From positions 3,007,805-3,071,804 of the forward strand of contig NC_031771.1 in NCBI RefSeq assembly GCF_001522545.3: 64,000 bases of DNA. The letters run 5' to 3'. Each line of letters starts with the position of its first letter. The stretch's first letter is position 1. Positions 1 to 31,935 of the stretch are shown here, in pieces. Under the pieces are notes generated by a model, which had not been told where the DNA came from, ran no database searches, and saw only the letters and a program-made list of their open reading frames with translations. Both the position numbers and the translations under genes were made by a program. Source of the stretch: Parus major (lineage: Eukaryota; Chordata; Aves; Passeriformes; Paridae).

Positions 1-195
1 CTCAACAGACACGGAACATTACAGCGATCAGCCACACACGTGTTCACATTTATTTATTATAAAGACAGATTTCATGGAAAATATGTATTTTTTTGTATAA
101 TTTACAGAGTTTATTCTAGTATGTATTTACAGCTGAAGAGCAAAGGGATTGTCCTTGTGATAAAATATAAATAAAAAGCTCTAATTTTGGTAACT
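1..195 (+). other. NEUROG2: Probable end of NEUROG2 3' UTR (partial)
   Basis: AT-rich sequence with a canonical AATAAA at 170-175, followed within about 15-30 bases by a T/G-rich stretch, which is the usual layout of a plus-strand mRNA 3' end. No coding frame is present. In other vertebrates the neighbour of the ALPK1 3' end is NEUROG2, transcribed toward ALPK1, and this strand and position fit that arrangement. The assignment is inference from gene order and the polyadenylation layout; the NEUROG2 coding exon itself would lie left of the window. Confidence 0.42.
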
Positions 196-340
196 TTGGG
201 GTTGCCGCTTGTTTCTGCTTTAGGTGCCAGCGACTGGGAATTACGGGATTGGGCCTGTCCTTGTCTCTTGTGGAACCAAGGTTTGGTGGGGCCTGATGTC
301 ACTGGCTCCGTGAGCAACTGTTTCTTTGGGAAACAGCATC

Positions 341-382
341 AGAGAGAAGAGAGAGAGAGAGAGATTGAGAGAGAGAGAGAGG
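341..382. repeat. (GA)n microsatellite
   Basis: Nearly uninterrupted GA dinucleotides with a single TT interruption near 365. It lies just beyond the putative NEUROG2 3' end. Confidence 0.95.
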
Positions 383-452
383 GAAGCTGAGTGGAAATTT
401 ACTGATCATTTACCTTCGGCTCTCAGTACAGAAGTTGCTGCCAGCAAATGCA

Positions 453-496
453 GGATGGATGGATGGATGGATGGATGGATGGATGGATGGATGGAT
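453..496. repeat. (GGAT)11 tetranucleotide microsatellite
   Basis: Eleven perfect copies of GGAT, 44 bases. The perfect repeat suggests it could be length-polymorphic. Confidence 0.97.
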
Positions 497-869
497 AAAG
501 AGTCATCACACTTCAGGCCAATAGATTTTACCTGGAAGGCCGGAGGAAAGAAATGTTATTGAGGGAAAAAATGCCTGGGTTCGAAGAGGAAGAATTTCCT
601 CTCTCTGAGGGTCAGATGAATTCCAGACAACTCCAGGGGATTGGGTGCAGTGTGTGCAGTGCACAGCCAGGGATGTCACCACGGAGGGGGATGCTGGAGG
701 CCGCCCAGGCCCTTCAATCACAGTCCCCGTGCTCCCGGGAGCACTTTGTGACTTCTGGGTGCAAACACTTGGAAATCATTAAAAACCAGCAGAGGGGCCT
801 GAATGTATTAATTAAATAAAATGCTCAGCACGCGAATCCCGCCCGGTGCCCTCCGGATCCTGGGAGCGT

Positions 870-1240
870 GAAACCCGGCCCTCGGAGCGATGTCCGCCAA
901 AGGAAAGCTGGGAGAGGGGAGGGGAGGGAAAAGAGGGAAAAGAAAAAAAGCCCAAAATGTGTGAAAAGAGAATTAGTGAAATTAGGTTAGGCCAATAAAC
1001 CGCGCGGGGGTCCCTCGGCCCCGCAGCCTCGGGCGAGCAGCGCTATCTAGCCTGATCTATTGTTTCCCCCCCTGGCAGGGGGGTTATTGTGTGATAAATA
1101 ATTCCCTAAAAAAAAAAAAAAAAAGTGGAAGCATTTGCATAATCACTGCTTTGATGTGGCCAGCAAGATGAAGCTGTGTTCCCCCAAATCTGCCACGGGC
1201 CAGGAGGAACAAAACAAGAGGGAGCCTTTGACGGCGCTGG
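870..1240. promoter_or_regulatory. Candidate conserved noncoding element
   Basis: Mixed-composition single-copy DNA with packed transcription-factor-like words: CCAATAAA near 994, a POU octamer ATTTGCAT at 1133-1140, and several TAAT/ATAAAT cores around 1093-1103. An A-run interrupts it at about 1108-1124. There is no open frame and no repeat. It lies about 1 kb beyond the putative NEUROG2 3' end, and developmental bHLH genes commonly have flanking enhancers. This is inference from texture only; conservation cannot be measured from one sequence. Confidence 0.25.
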
Positions 1241-4200
1241 CGGTGTGTGGGGCGGCCCGTCGGGAGAGCGGGTTTTTCACTCCCGCTCGCTTTTAACGAC
1301 CCCTTTTAATGACTAAACTCCAGGAATGCCAAAAAAGAAGCCTCTCCATCTTTTCTGGCGGGGCCTCATTGTCCTTCCTGGTTTCTCTCCCTCTTGTAAG
1401 AGGCGCTGGAGTAGGTGCCTTCGGCTCTTGGAAAGGGCGGGACGGATGGGATGCGCTTCTCTCTCGGTGCTGGAGCCACGCGGGAACAGAAGGGACATCC
1501 CGGGTGGCTCAGCACCAGGAAGGACGCTGCTCCTTGCCAGGCGCATCATCCCGGAGGGATTTCTCTCCGTGCCCGGTACAGCCCCCGTTGGCAGGAGCGT
1601 TATGATCCTGCTGGGGCTGTGGCGAAGGGAACCACCGTGGGAAAAAGCGCACGACGCGTCAGAGGATGGAGGGGGGGGTTGGAGAGGGGTTTGGGGTGGG
1701 AGCAACGCCAGCCAAACCTTCCCTGTTCCCTGAGCTGGGGGCTGGCCTGGGTTGGAGATGCCCCCGGAGGAAATGGGCCTGAGGGGGTGGCAGGACCACG
1801 CTGGCACAAGCTGAGTTGGAGCAGCTGGATTTGTCACCTAACCCAGCCGCTCTCATCCTGATTTCTCATCTGAATGTGGCCAAAAGTGTTTATTTCCTTT
1901 TCTCGTCCCTTGACTTGAGTTTCTTCCTCCCCTTCGTTTCTTTTTTTCATATATTTCCTTTTTTTCTGTCAGAAGACTGAGTTTTGGAGGCGACAGGGAG
2001 TCCCCAGAGCCAACTGCAGCCAACCTGGCAGCAGAGCAGGAGACACGGGATGGGCAAACACCTCCTTGGACGATGTGAGGAACCTGGGGGTGGTTTCCAT
2101 GGCAGCCCCTTGCCCCAGAACATGTGTTTATGATCCTTCTGTGTATTGTATTTTGGCATAAAAGCTCCTCTGCGCCGGCAGGGCTGGAGGGGCAGCTTGA
2201 AGGCCCCCAGGGGGGTTTACAGCCCTCCTTGGCATAAGAATGGCCACGAGGAGCCAAACCAGCACCCCAAGGGCTGCCGCACGCCGCCTTTCATGGGCAG
2301 GCATAAATCTGTCCACGCGGTGCCATCGCTAAAGAGCCCTCCCGACACGGCTCTCAGCTGGCTGGCGCATTTTAAACCCAGCTTTCCTAAAGCCTTGCTC
2401 AGGTGCCTCAGGTTGGGCTTCCCCCTGCTCCTGTATTATGTATGGATTTGGCCCGCGTAGCGTCAATTCCCATTCCCCACGGGCAAAAAGGATCTCAATT
2501 ATCTACTGTACTGTCGATCCCCTGGCATAAACAGAAATCCCAGAGGGATCTTTTCCGTAGCTTGTTGTCTTACTACAAGGTAAAAAAAAAAATCTTGTCT
2601 TTTAAATCTGAGACACTTTTGCTCTGACAAGCTGACAATGTAAGGATATACAGATATAAGATATCCTGCCTTCTCCCTACGATTCTGCAACAGCTGTGCA
2701 GGTCCAGCAAAATTCTGGCAGCCTGCTCGTCCCCCTGACCTCTCGTACTGAATTCAGATTAAGGAGAGGCAGAACTCCTGCCAGATTTAAAATCAAGCCT
2801 CTAAAAACTGACTGGAGGAAAAAAAAAAAAAAAAAAGAAAAAGAAAGAAATCCTTGGAGGGTCACTTTGCAGTGGCTGGGAGGGAACAGGGATGGTGCTG
2901 GGGCGGCTGTGACACACAGCCATCCCCTCTCCCCGGCCTCCCCTCCTCCTGCTTTTATTAAAAAGCAGAGAGACCGGCCCAAAGCTGATGGCATATTTAC
3001 CTTCATGAGTTTTAAAAAAAGTTAATTACCGCTCGGAGCAAGTTGGTCGGGCTGTCCTGAGCTGTCTTTTATTAGTAGTCGCCTTCATTAATTTCCCTCG
3101 CTGGATTTGCTGCTAATAGCTGCCTGGTCCCGGGCAGCACAAAGCAGCATCTGTGCCATTGAGCAGAAAAGCGGGAGTCAGGCAAAGGGGGGCACTGGAG
3201 AGAGGGGGGTGACGCCGTTTGCAAATCAACCTCTATTAACGTGATGTCCCGCTCGGAGGGGACGGCAGCCCCGGTAGCCGGCACGACAGTTTGGGCTGTG
3301 CTGGGCTGTCAGCGAGGGAGGAAAGGCACCTGCTGCCTGCCGGGGGGATCCTGCCCTCACCCTGCTCCCCCGGGCGCTGGCTGTGCCGCCCGGGGATGCC
3401 CCGGGATGCCGGAGCTGCCTCTGTGGCCCTGCGCACCCAGCTCGGTGCTGCCCGGTCCTGCGTTAAACAAACCCGGTATCTTTCCGGGGGAGACAGGCTC
3501 CGCCTTAAAGGCAGTTTGGCAGAGAAATTTGGGATTAGGGAATGGGATTAAGCTCTGTTTGGAGGGAGAAGCGGGCAGGCCCGGCGGGGCGGAGGGGGGC
3601 AACAGCCCCATCTGCTCCCGCTCAGCCAGGGGAGAGGGGAGATGATTTCATCCCAGTGGAAGAAAGGAGGGTGGCGTGTGTCACTCCCGGGAGAGGGGTG
3701 AGAGCAGCGTGCTGCCTCCAGCTTCCTCGCAGAGCTGGGGCAGTGCCGGAGCTCCCCAAAGGCGGCAGGTGACAGCAGCAGCTGCCAACACCTTGCTGCA
3801 AATATCCCGCTTCTGCCCGGTGGGAAGGAGACGCCGGGGAAGCGGCTGCCGTGTCCTCCCAAGCAGAAGGGATTGGGCAGCACGGGCTGCGGTTCTGCGC
3901 TTGCTGACCTGAGGCTTTCCCCTCGTTCCCCATGAATAGCTGAGTGTGGGGAAGGAGCTGTGCCTAAATCCAGCAGCTGGGCTCTGGGGGCAGCTGATGC
4001 CGGGTTTATGGCAGCGAGGCCGCGCTGCCTCGTGTGCGGGGGCTGCCTCACAGCTGGAGGGGTCAGCCCGTGCCCGCTCGCTGCCAGCCGGAACGGCCCG
4101 GGATGCTGCGGCTGCTCCCGGAGGGAGAGGGAGGGAGGCAAGCTTGGCTCGGCCCTGGATTGTTGGGATAACTCAGGGGCTCCCTTTCCACTGCATCTTT

Positions 4201-5439
4201 TCGATGAGAAATTCCCTGAAGTGCTCCACAGAGTCATTAGTTATCGGCAAACGAGTGAAAAAAATCCTTCTACCTGTTAGCAGGCTTTGGTTGCATCCGC
4301 TCGTTCCCTGGATGTCAAATTTACTAACTTGGATGCACAAGCACGACACACAGCCAGCAAAGCTCTGCCTTTCACCTGCATACCTGCAGAAAGAGAAGGA
4401 GGAAAAATCTCTTTAGGCAAGTACCCTCCCTGAAGGACAGGAAAATGCGTCACAGCTGTCACAGGCAGGCTGGTTTTGTGCCTGATTTACAGCAGCACTT
4501 AAGGTGTAAACTCAAGTCCTGGAGTTAAGGAAAGAGGGGAAAATGTTTGATGTTTCCTCAGGTGTGATGTCCCTACAGGTCATATTTCACTCTCCCAGCA
4601 CGACAGAGTTACACTGATTTTTTAGAGACTGGCCCTCAATGGTTATACCGAGTGCTTAGGTTGGAATTTTGGAGAGAGTTACAATTAATCAAGCCCAAAA
4701 AGCATCTTGGCAGCAAGTTACTTAATACAGACCACTGCATCTGCAATAAAAAATTCCAATTCCCAATTAAAAAAACGAAAAAGTATTCCCGGTGTCTCAG
4801 TTCAAGTTACTTTATTCTGAAACCAGAGGAAATAAAGGCAATTTTTTTCTTTTTGTCAGTAGCTCCAAGATGAAATTTACAGCCAAAATATTAAATTCAC
4901 CACCCTCAGAGACACCTGTTTATTCCCTCAATAATCCCCTATTTGTACCACTAATATGAAGCAATAATTTAAACTCTCTGTGTTTGGGGCCACGTGTGCG
5001 TCCCAGTTCTTCAGGCGATGAGGCGATAAATCCATGATTTCCGGTATCCAAGCCCCGGATGAAGACAGAGCTCCTGATCCATCTGAAATTGTGCCCAATC
5101 CTGGGAAGAGTAAAACCAGTAGAATATGATTCCATGTCTGTTTTAACAGGGAACTGGACAAGCTGATCCTCCACCCTAATTTTTACCTGTGAGCAGCCCT
5201 AACTTTGGCTGAGGTGGCAAAATGTCTCCTAAAACCAACAGAAGCAATAAGCCGCTAGGTGGAAATATTAGGAAGAAAAGAAAATATTAACGTTTCACAG
5301 GGATGGATTTATTCAGAAGCGTGTCTAAATAAATTTCCTTCTTCTTCCCTTGAGCACCACAGAGCTGGAAAACGCATGGCTGCTCAGGGCTCCCCAAACT
5401 GCGTGTGCTGCCGGAGCAGACACGGCGGGGCCGGCTGCC

Positions 5440-6120
5440 GGCAGCACATTAGGACACTTTGTCGTGCAGAGATTGTCCGAGAGGTTTTGTTTTGCTTTTA
5501 ATTGTCTCTATAGAGCGGGGGAAAGCTTCTGCAGAGGGGCTTTAACACAGCATCTCTGCCGCCCATTAATTCCCGGGATCTTGCTAACTAGCTTTGTTTG
5601 CTCTCCTGAGCCCGGCGCTCGCTGGCCGGAGCACGGAGCTATGCAAGCGCGGCGTTTGTCCCTCAGTTAAAGGCAGCATTTCCCCACTGCCGAGGACAAG
5701 GCCGGCCTTTATTGGCTGCACAACAAGATAACGGGGCTTAATCTTCCCAGTAACACGTGAGTTTTCATGTATCACTTTAATCTGCGAGACACTGGGGCCG
5801 AGTGTCCCGTCACATGCCGATTTCACTCTTGTGTGAGCCGGCGACTGCCCAGCTCAATGATGGATTGTTTGCTGGCTCTTAACAACAGGCAAGATGCTGA
5901 ATGCCCCGGGGTGACAGACAGTGTGCAATGGGAACGGCCGCAAATCTGATGGCCCGGTTCAAGTTCACCTGACAAAGCTGGAGCAGTCTGTGAGCAGAGC
6001 TCGGGAAAGGATTATTCACACTGGCATTATATTTTTGAATGCATTTTTCTCCCCGCGCAGCTGCGCAGCTCCCCAAGACTGAAGGTTTATGCACCATAAT
6101 AAAGAGATTTAATTTTTTTT
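5440..6120. promoter_or_regulatory. Candidate conserved noncoding element near ALPK1 3' end
   Basis: Non-repetitive block rich in homeodomain-like cores (TTAATC, CATTAAT, CAATGATGGATTG), a TGACAGACAG Meis-like word near 5923 and an inverted CCAAT/ATTGG word at 5710-5715. It contains no usable reading frame. Part of it may also be ALPK1 3' UTR, because minus-strand polyadenylation candidates fall at 5708-5713 and 6108-6113. Regulatory identity is a guess from composition. Confidence 0.25.
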
Positions 6121-6553
6121 TTTCTCTCTTCCTTCTCCCTCTTTACACCTAGTTCTAATCAGTGGGCCCAGGGATAGGGCATCTTTCCAAACAACTCGGC
6201 ACAAACATCACCTAGAAAACAATAGCATTGCTAAAGCGAGGGGACAAAAGCCTAAAAATCTCGGCTGGCTGCAGAAACAAAAGGGGATGGTTTTGTTAAA
6301 GCAAAGTCTGTCGGGGACCCATCTCTTTTTGTGGAACTTTGGTGCTGTGCTCCCTCTCTCACGGAGAAAATCTCCCCAGAGAAATGATCCCAACGCCCGG
6401 GGGCAGCGGGACATCGGGGCTTTGAGGGGGAAGAGGAGAATGGGAAATGAACGCAGCTTTTCGCTGCCTTGCTGGACAATCTGCTCCCAAGGATGTGTAG
6501 GGTGAAACAGGGTCCAGCTGATGTTGTCATTCTGTGGACTGACCTGTGCCAGC

Positions 6554-25900
<19,347 letters not shown>

Positions 25901-28900
25901 GAGGGCTGATCCCACTCGGCTGTGAATTGGGTGTCCCCGGGTGCACGGTGATCAATTACTCAGCAGAAGACACGGGGGGGTCCAAATGAAAAGGATCCCT
26001 TCAAGGCTGAGGTACCTGGCAAACAAAGGAGGGGGAAAATGATTAACTAAAGTATCATCAATTATCTGAAAGGCTCAAGCAGGGGGAAATAATAGGGGAA
26101 ATACATGAAAATACATGACAGCCTCGGAGGACTTTATTAGGGGAGTGTGTGAAATCACTGCGGGGTCCTGGTGACAGCGTGCGAGGGGAACATCTCTGAG
26201 GTGCCAGCGAGACAGGACAGGCTCATCAGCGGAGCCGTGACATCCCGAGCAGGGAAGTGACTGTCGGGGCTGCGCCGAAGCCCTTTGCACCTGGGAGGCT
26301 CCTCGGGCTGTCACACACACTTAGCCGGGATTGAATGGCAGAGAGGAGCATGCTGTGTGCATTTCCCAGACCACGGAGATCCTCTCTTTTACCCTGGGAT
26401 GCCATCCCGAGTGTGAATGTTCTCCGTGCACGTCCCCCTGCGAGTCCTCCAGGTGCTTAGGACATTGCCAGTGGGGATGCAGGAAAACCCCATCATTTCC
26501 ATGACAGGTATCTGGCTCAGCTCCTGCCAGAACACTCGGGCAGCTTTCAAAAATTAAGCACGAGATAAATACTTCGGGCTGGGTTTTTTTAAATCTTCCT
26601 CACCACTTTGATGATGGTTTCACTTAGAAAAGCATTCCTGCAGTTTGAAGTGATCTAGCCAGCAGCAGCCTCAGTGAAAATATGTCTGAAACTGTGGAAA
26701 CACTATGGCAGCGAAGGAAGAAGGGGAGTGCAAAGGACAACACACACGAGGCACAGCTTGCTCTGCTGGCTGGAGAGCACTCACATTTTAGCAGCTACGC
26801 TTCCAGGCAGTTTTCCCCCCTTTCTGCTGCGGCTCTGGGATGGCTGGATCCTGGAGCTGGCGGCAGATAGGCTGTGCTCCCAACGGCACTGAGCGGGAGC
26901 AAGCTGCCAGACTGAAAAGCAGAGGGCAAAAGAGATGCACTCATGCGAAAGCAGAGAGGATCAGGGAGCCTGCCGTGGAAGGGCAGGTGGAGCAGGGCAA
27001 AAGATGGGATTCAGCAGCAAAGAGCCTGGAGGCAGGAGCTGCTCAGCGGGGCTCTGACTGACTCTGCAGACAAATGTCACAGAAAGAAGAAATTTAAAAA
27101 GTAGCTGTAAAAGGGAGACCGAGGGAAGGAGCACAAGCACATGAGAGAAGCTGGGGAGCAAGTAAAAGATCAGCCAGAGGCGGATTAATGGATAAAAGCA
27201 GAAGGAAAACCTAGGAAGTGTTGCCCTTCTTTTTAGCCTGAAGTAAAAGCCACCAGAGCCACTCTGTGCAGGGTTTGAGCCTGAGCTGAGCATAGCTGGG
27301 TGCTGGGATCGCATCCCTGAGGATGCACTGGGCCCATTTAGGGGCTCCCTTCAGGAGCAAAAAGGGGATGGAGCCAGAGACAGGGCTGGGGACAAAGCTA
27401 CAGCGTGGTCCAAAGTCCACCCAGGAGATGGGGCTGAGCTAGCTGTCACTGGCTAAGACAAATGGAGAAAAGGACACTAAAAAAGGGATTTGATCACGGT
27501 GCAAGGTCCAAACCCACATCCTAGTTCACAAAAGTGCCCTCTCCCTAAGGATCCGTCAGGGACAGATCTCTGAACCCAGGAACAACAGCCAGAAAGCAGA
27601 GTCCTCTGCTCCACCCTTCCAGGTCTAGAGAAGCTGATCCAGTTGCTGGGTACCCATCAGGGAAGAGGAAAGCGTAGTCACGCTAACACACCTATGCCAG
27701 TGTGGCTTTCCCCGTTAACTGCACTGACATCTGCTAATTGATTTATCTGATTACCCAGCCCTGTGGGAAGGAGTGTGCAGCCGTCCCAGGAGTACCTCCC
27801 AGGTTGGGATGAAGCATCCCTGCCATCTGGCCTGGACTCCATTCCTTTGTGTAATTGATTTCTCAAAAAAAAAATTTCATTTTCCAGGGAGCCCACTCCA
27901 GTGACTACCAAGCACATATACACCTGTCTTGGATCCGCTGTGGACGGTAATCCTGGGAACTGGGACCTGGGAACTGCTTCAGGAGGGTGCAGAAGCACGA
28001 TGGAGAAGGCCTGAGCTCAGCTGCCACCTCACAGCCTGCAAATAAATGCTCATAAACACAATTTGCTGCGAAGATGCACTAGAGCAAGCAGACACTGGGG
28101 TGTTTCCCTTGACAAAAAATAACCTGGCACCAGGAGCATCCAAGGGAGTTCATGGATGTGCTCAACTTCTCTGTGTTACAGCTCAGAGCCCCAGATCACA
28201 CTTTTAAGCCCAGCTCTCGTTGGGTCTTTACTGCAGGCAGGAGGGCCCCGTGGCTTTGTGAGCCACACAAGCTGCCACTCTCACAAAGAAATGCTGGGGC
28301 TTAGCAGGGAAGCTCAAATTAGTGTGGAAGTACAGCACTTGGCTTCCTTGGATTGGGAGGATTTAACTCACCGGGAAACTGCCAGGTCCCTAACAGTGAT
28401 CTATGAGTGTCAGCAAGCAAGGGATTCTTCCTCAAGTACATTTTTCCAAAGAACTGAATAAACAGCAAGGACACGGAGTAATAAAATAATGATTTACAGC
28501 AGCAGCAACACCAGAGTGCTGGAAGCACAGAGAAAAGTGCAATAAACTGTACATTAGTACTCAGAAGGTAGAGAGCCTGTGGAGACCCATCGCTGGGGAC
28601 AATGACTCGCATCATAAAATCAGCTTAAAATGCACCACAGAGCTTTAAACCACACCAGCATCCTTTACACAGATGCCACTTTGTAAGTTGTGTTTTGTGA
28701 CAGCTGTGGCGTTGAGTGACAGCTGGGAGGGGGAAATAACCAGGCACGCAGCTTTCCTGGGGAAACACAGGACCCGAGCCTAAAGCCCAGGAGCAGAGCA
28801 GCAAAAACTTCTGGAGGCCTTTAGAACCCTCTCAATGGTTACTAATCAGCTTTCTCAGAGTTCCATTAAATCCTAACAAGTGGCACTTTAAGGAGATGGT

Positions 28901-29329
28901 TTTGAAGTGGTAAAAATTGCAGCTCGACGTGCTGCAAAACTGCCTGGGCAAAAATGTTTTCTAAGCATGCTCTTAGAAACGCTCTTTGAAAACACATAAT
29001 AAAACCAATTTTGCATCAGACTGAGGATTTAAGCACTCCTTGGTGGCAGGAAAGCTGCTTTACTCCTGTGTGGGGCAAAACCAGCTTTTAAATGCTTGAT
29101 GTAATTGTTAAGACACTTTAAAACAGAAATGGTGAGGGGAAAAAAATAAATAAATCTGTGCCATTTCTGATTGGAGCCTGGATTAAAACGACTCCTCGCA
29201 TCAAATATGATGAAAAAAAAATATGACAAAGGTCTCAGGGGATGAGAAAATACATTTCTGTGGTTGCCCTCTAATTGGGGCTGGGGTTCAGAACAAGAGG
29301 GATGGAGGGAAGAATTGGGTGGGCTACAG

Positions 29330-29960
29330 AGAAATGATCTCTTTAATAAGAAATGGGCCATACTGTGACATTTCAGGGCCCTTGGGCTAGAAGACCAAAA
29401 GATCTGTCAAAGAGAAAGGAATTTTAAGTTCTGCCACGGATGGAAGGAAGCCTGGGAGTCAATCTAGCCGGTTTAAGGCTGCAATTAGCTCTGGAGGCTT
29501 TAAGAAAAAGAAGATGTAATTGCCGCATTCAAACTTCAAATGCAGCAAGGATAACAAGCGCTGGTTTCTCAGACAACATCGTTTGGGAAATTTTCCACAG
29601 CATTATGGTCCTGAAACACAAATTAGAGATCACCAGACCTTTTCTCTCTGAAAATATATTATCCTAATTTTCATCTTATTCAGGGTACCCTCCAGGTCCA
29701 GGGAGACTAATGAAGAGGAAGCAAAGACCTGATGAGTTCCATGTGGAGACTACATTTATGGATTAATCCCAACAGGGAGCAAATAAACCTTATTCCCAGA
29801 GCTCTCGGTTGGGACTCGACACAATCAATCGAGGAATGGATAGTTATTTATGACTGAAGCTGTTTTGACTTTCAAATAAACATTTTAATTATTTTAAGTG
29901 TTACACTGCAACTTAGAATGTCGAGCCCTGTTTTCATTGCACTGCCTGGCTCTCCCGTCT
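29330..29960. promoter_or_regulatory. Candidate conserved noncoding element between ALPK1 and TIFA
   Basis: Single-copy, CpG-poor sequence with frequent TAAT/ATTA cores, AATCAATCGAGG near 29823 and GCAATTAGC near 29481, ending in an AT-rich stretch. No coding frame is convincing. Enhancer identity is inferred from composition only. Confidence 0.22.
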
Positions 29961-31854
29961 CCTAATCCCAAACCACTCCGGTCATTATGACACCGTGCAA
30001 ATGACACTGATTTTCATGCCTAAAACATTTGAAAGGTAAAATCCATGGACCAGGCAAACTAGAGAGGAGGAAGGAGGACGAGGGAGGAGGATCCCTCTGA
30101 GTGGAGCCAGCATAAATGAAAGGAGCACTCTCAAACTACACTGAGCCCCAAGAAAATGAGGTGCCCCACTCTGAAACCCTTTTGTAATCAAGTTGGCACA
30201 TCCCGATCCACCTTTGTATCCTGCTCTTCTCTGCCTTTTCCTACAAGCAATTTCAATAAGACAAGTTCTTAGGGGTGTTTCTTTTCCAGCAGCTCATTTT
30301 CAATTCAAGTCCCTGCACCACTTGCACTGCTGGCTTTTCCCTCCAGCCTGACTCGGGGTGCTGTGGCCCTTCCACCCACGGCTTCCCCGAGGTTAACGAA
30401 GCCACACTCATTTTTAGGGAAGCTCTTCAGGCTGTCAGAGTCTCTTGCTAAATAAAGACAAGGGGTGAAATCACGACACAGAGGCAGTGCTAGGTCTGTT
30501 GTAGCTGTTGGGGTTACGGTCTCACCTTCACTCCATGTGATGGCATTTCACCTCCCTTGGCTTTTCTCTAGGGAGACTGAAAAAACTGCAGGAGGTTGCC
30601 CTTGGAAGAGCAAGGGAACATTTGGGCTGGTGTTTTCACCTGCAGCAGGTAAGAGGGAGCATGCACATGACACAGCACCCTGGGCTGCCCTCCCTCCTGT
30701 GGATTTGTGCACGAGACTCCTGGAGTCCTTCCCACCACTCCTGGCAAAAATAACAGGCTCAGCTTTATATTTGGATTTGGCAGCTTGAGGGATTAAAAAC
30801 TAAAACAGGAGAAAAAAGAAAAAAAAAAAGAAAGAGAAAACATGTTCTTGGTAACTCAGCAAAGGTTTCAATAATTGATTTAATATCACCTTCCACAGAA
30901 GGCAAATTCAGTTTCCCTGAATATTTCAGTGCACACATGCTTGTGTTTTCCTAGAGCATTTACCTCTCTTCAGAAAAGGATGGTTTAAAAAAAAAAATAG
31001 ATTTGCTAGGGGCTTTATTCAGTTAGTTAGCTAGTTTACTTCTCTGGCTTAAAGATTAGATGTTTTCTTTTGGTAAAGCTGGCTATCCCAACTGGCTGTA
31101 TTAAAATAAGGAAGAATCTCAATCAAAAAGCCTCTCCTAAGGCAAGCTTTCTTGTTAATATGCACCAACATGAAAGGGTTTCTTTTCATCCTATACAACT
31201 ACAGTGTGTGTAAATTGCAGGGGGCTCATTGGCATAAATCTTGGCTGTGACCTCTGAGGTAAACTGGATTTACATTACTTTCTGACAAGAATTAAATGAA
31301 GGCCTTGTGGATATATGAACAGCCTTCTAGACTGCAACAGATGGGCATGAATGTGCTCCCTAGGCAAACTATCAGTGACATCTGTGTCCTCCAAATTCTG
31401 GTGGTCTCAGCCAATTAGCAGGCAAAAGGGGGGAAAAAAAAAGAAAAAAAAAAAGAAAAGGAAAAAAAAAACCAGCCCCTGCACAGCTTCCCCAGCCAGA
31501 GCCGAAGCAGAAGTGCTTCTGTTTGGAAATGGGATCAAGAACAGCCTCCAGCAGCAAGGAGGTGCTTTGCTGGCCGCTGTCACTGTGGAGGTAACACTGC
31601 AGGAAAAGCTGAAGTGGTTAGCTAGAACTGGTATTAATATTAACACAGGACAAAGCCCAGCCCCACCTAAGCCTGTGTGGGGCTAGGGTAATGGGGTGCC
31701 ACCATGGATTTACACTGCTGCAGCCAAGGAGGGAGTTTTGTGGACCCTAAAAAGTAGAGGAGGGGTGAAAGCGAAGCCCAGTGCCTGAAACAGCTAGGGC
31801 AGGAAAAGCCCTGCTCTTGATCCATATTCAAACCCTCTCTCCCTGCAGAAGTAG

Positions 31855-31935
31855 CCAGAGTTGGAAGGGACCCATAAGGATTCCCAAATCCTCTCCAAGC
31901 ATCCCTCCTCAGGTGGATGGGGTCTGGGGAGCAAC
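31855..31935. mobile_element. Possible degraded CR1 fragment
   Basis: The words GAGTTGGAAGGGACCCATAA and GGATTCCCAAATCC resemble a common avian CR1-related stretch. The match is short and lacks the rest of the element. Confidence 0.3.

Larger units (their letters stand above)
196..6553. other. Intergenic region between probable NEUROG2 end and ALPK1 3' end
   Basis: No exon with convincing splice sites or recognisable protein was found. The region holds a GA repeat, a GGAT repeat, A-runs near 1108-1124 and 2820-2836, a G/C-rich unit around 3240-4150 in which several long open frames are compositional artefacts, and two blocks that look like candidate regulatory DNA (870-1240 and 5440-6120). 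The ALPK1 3' UTR must occupy the right-hand end. Minus-strand polyadenylation candidates are ATTAAA (complement of 6108-6113) and AATAAA (complement of 5708-5713). Confidence 0.6.

Noticed and set aside
1313..1837. Overlapping open frames of 98-174 codons on both strands
   Set aside because: Several frames are open together in GC-rich DNA; none shows a domain or splice context.
3548..4237. 229-codon open frame on the minus strand
   Set aside because: GC-rich artefact, open in several frames at once, with a Pro/Ser/Ala/Arg-rich peptide and no motif.
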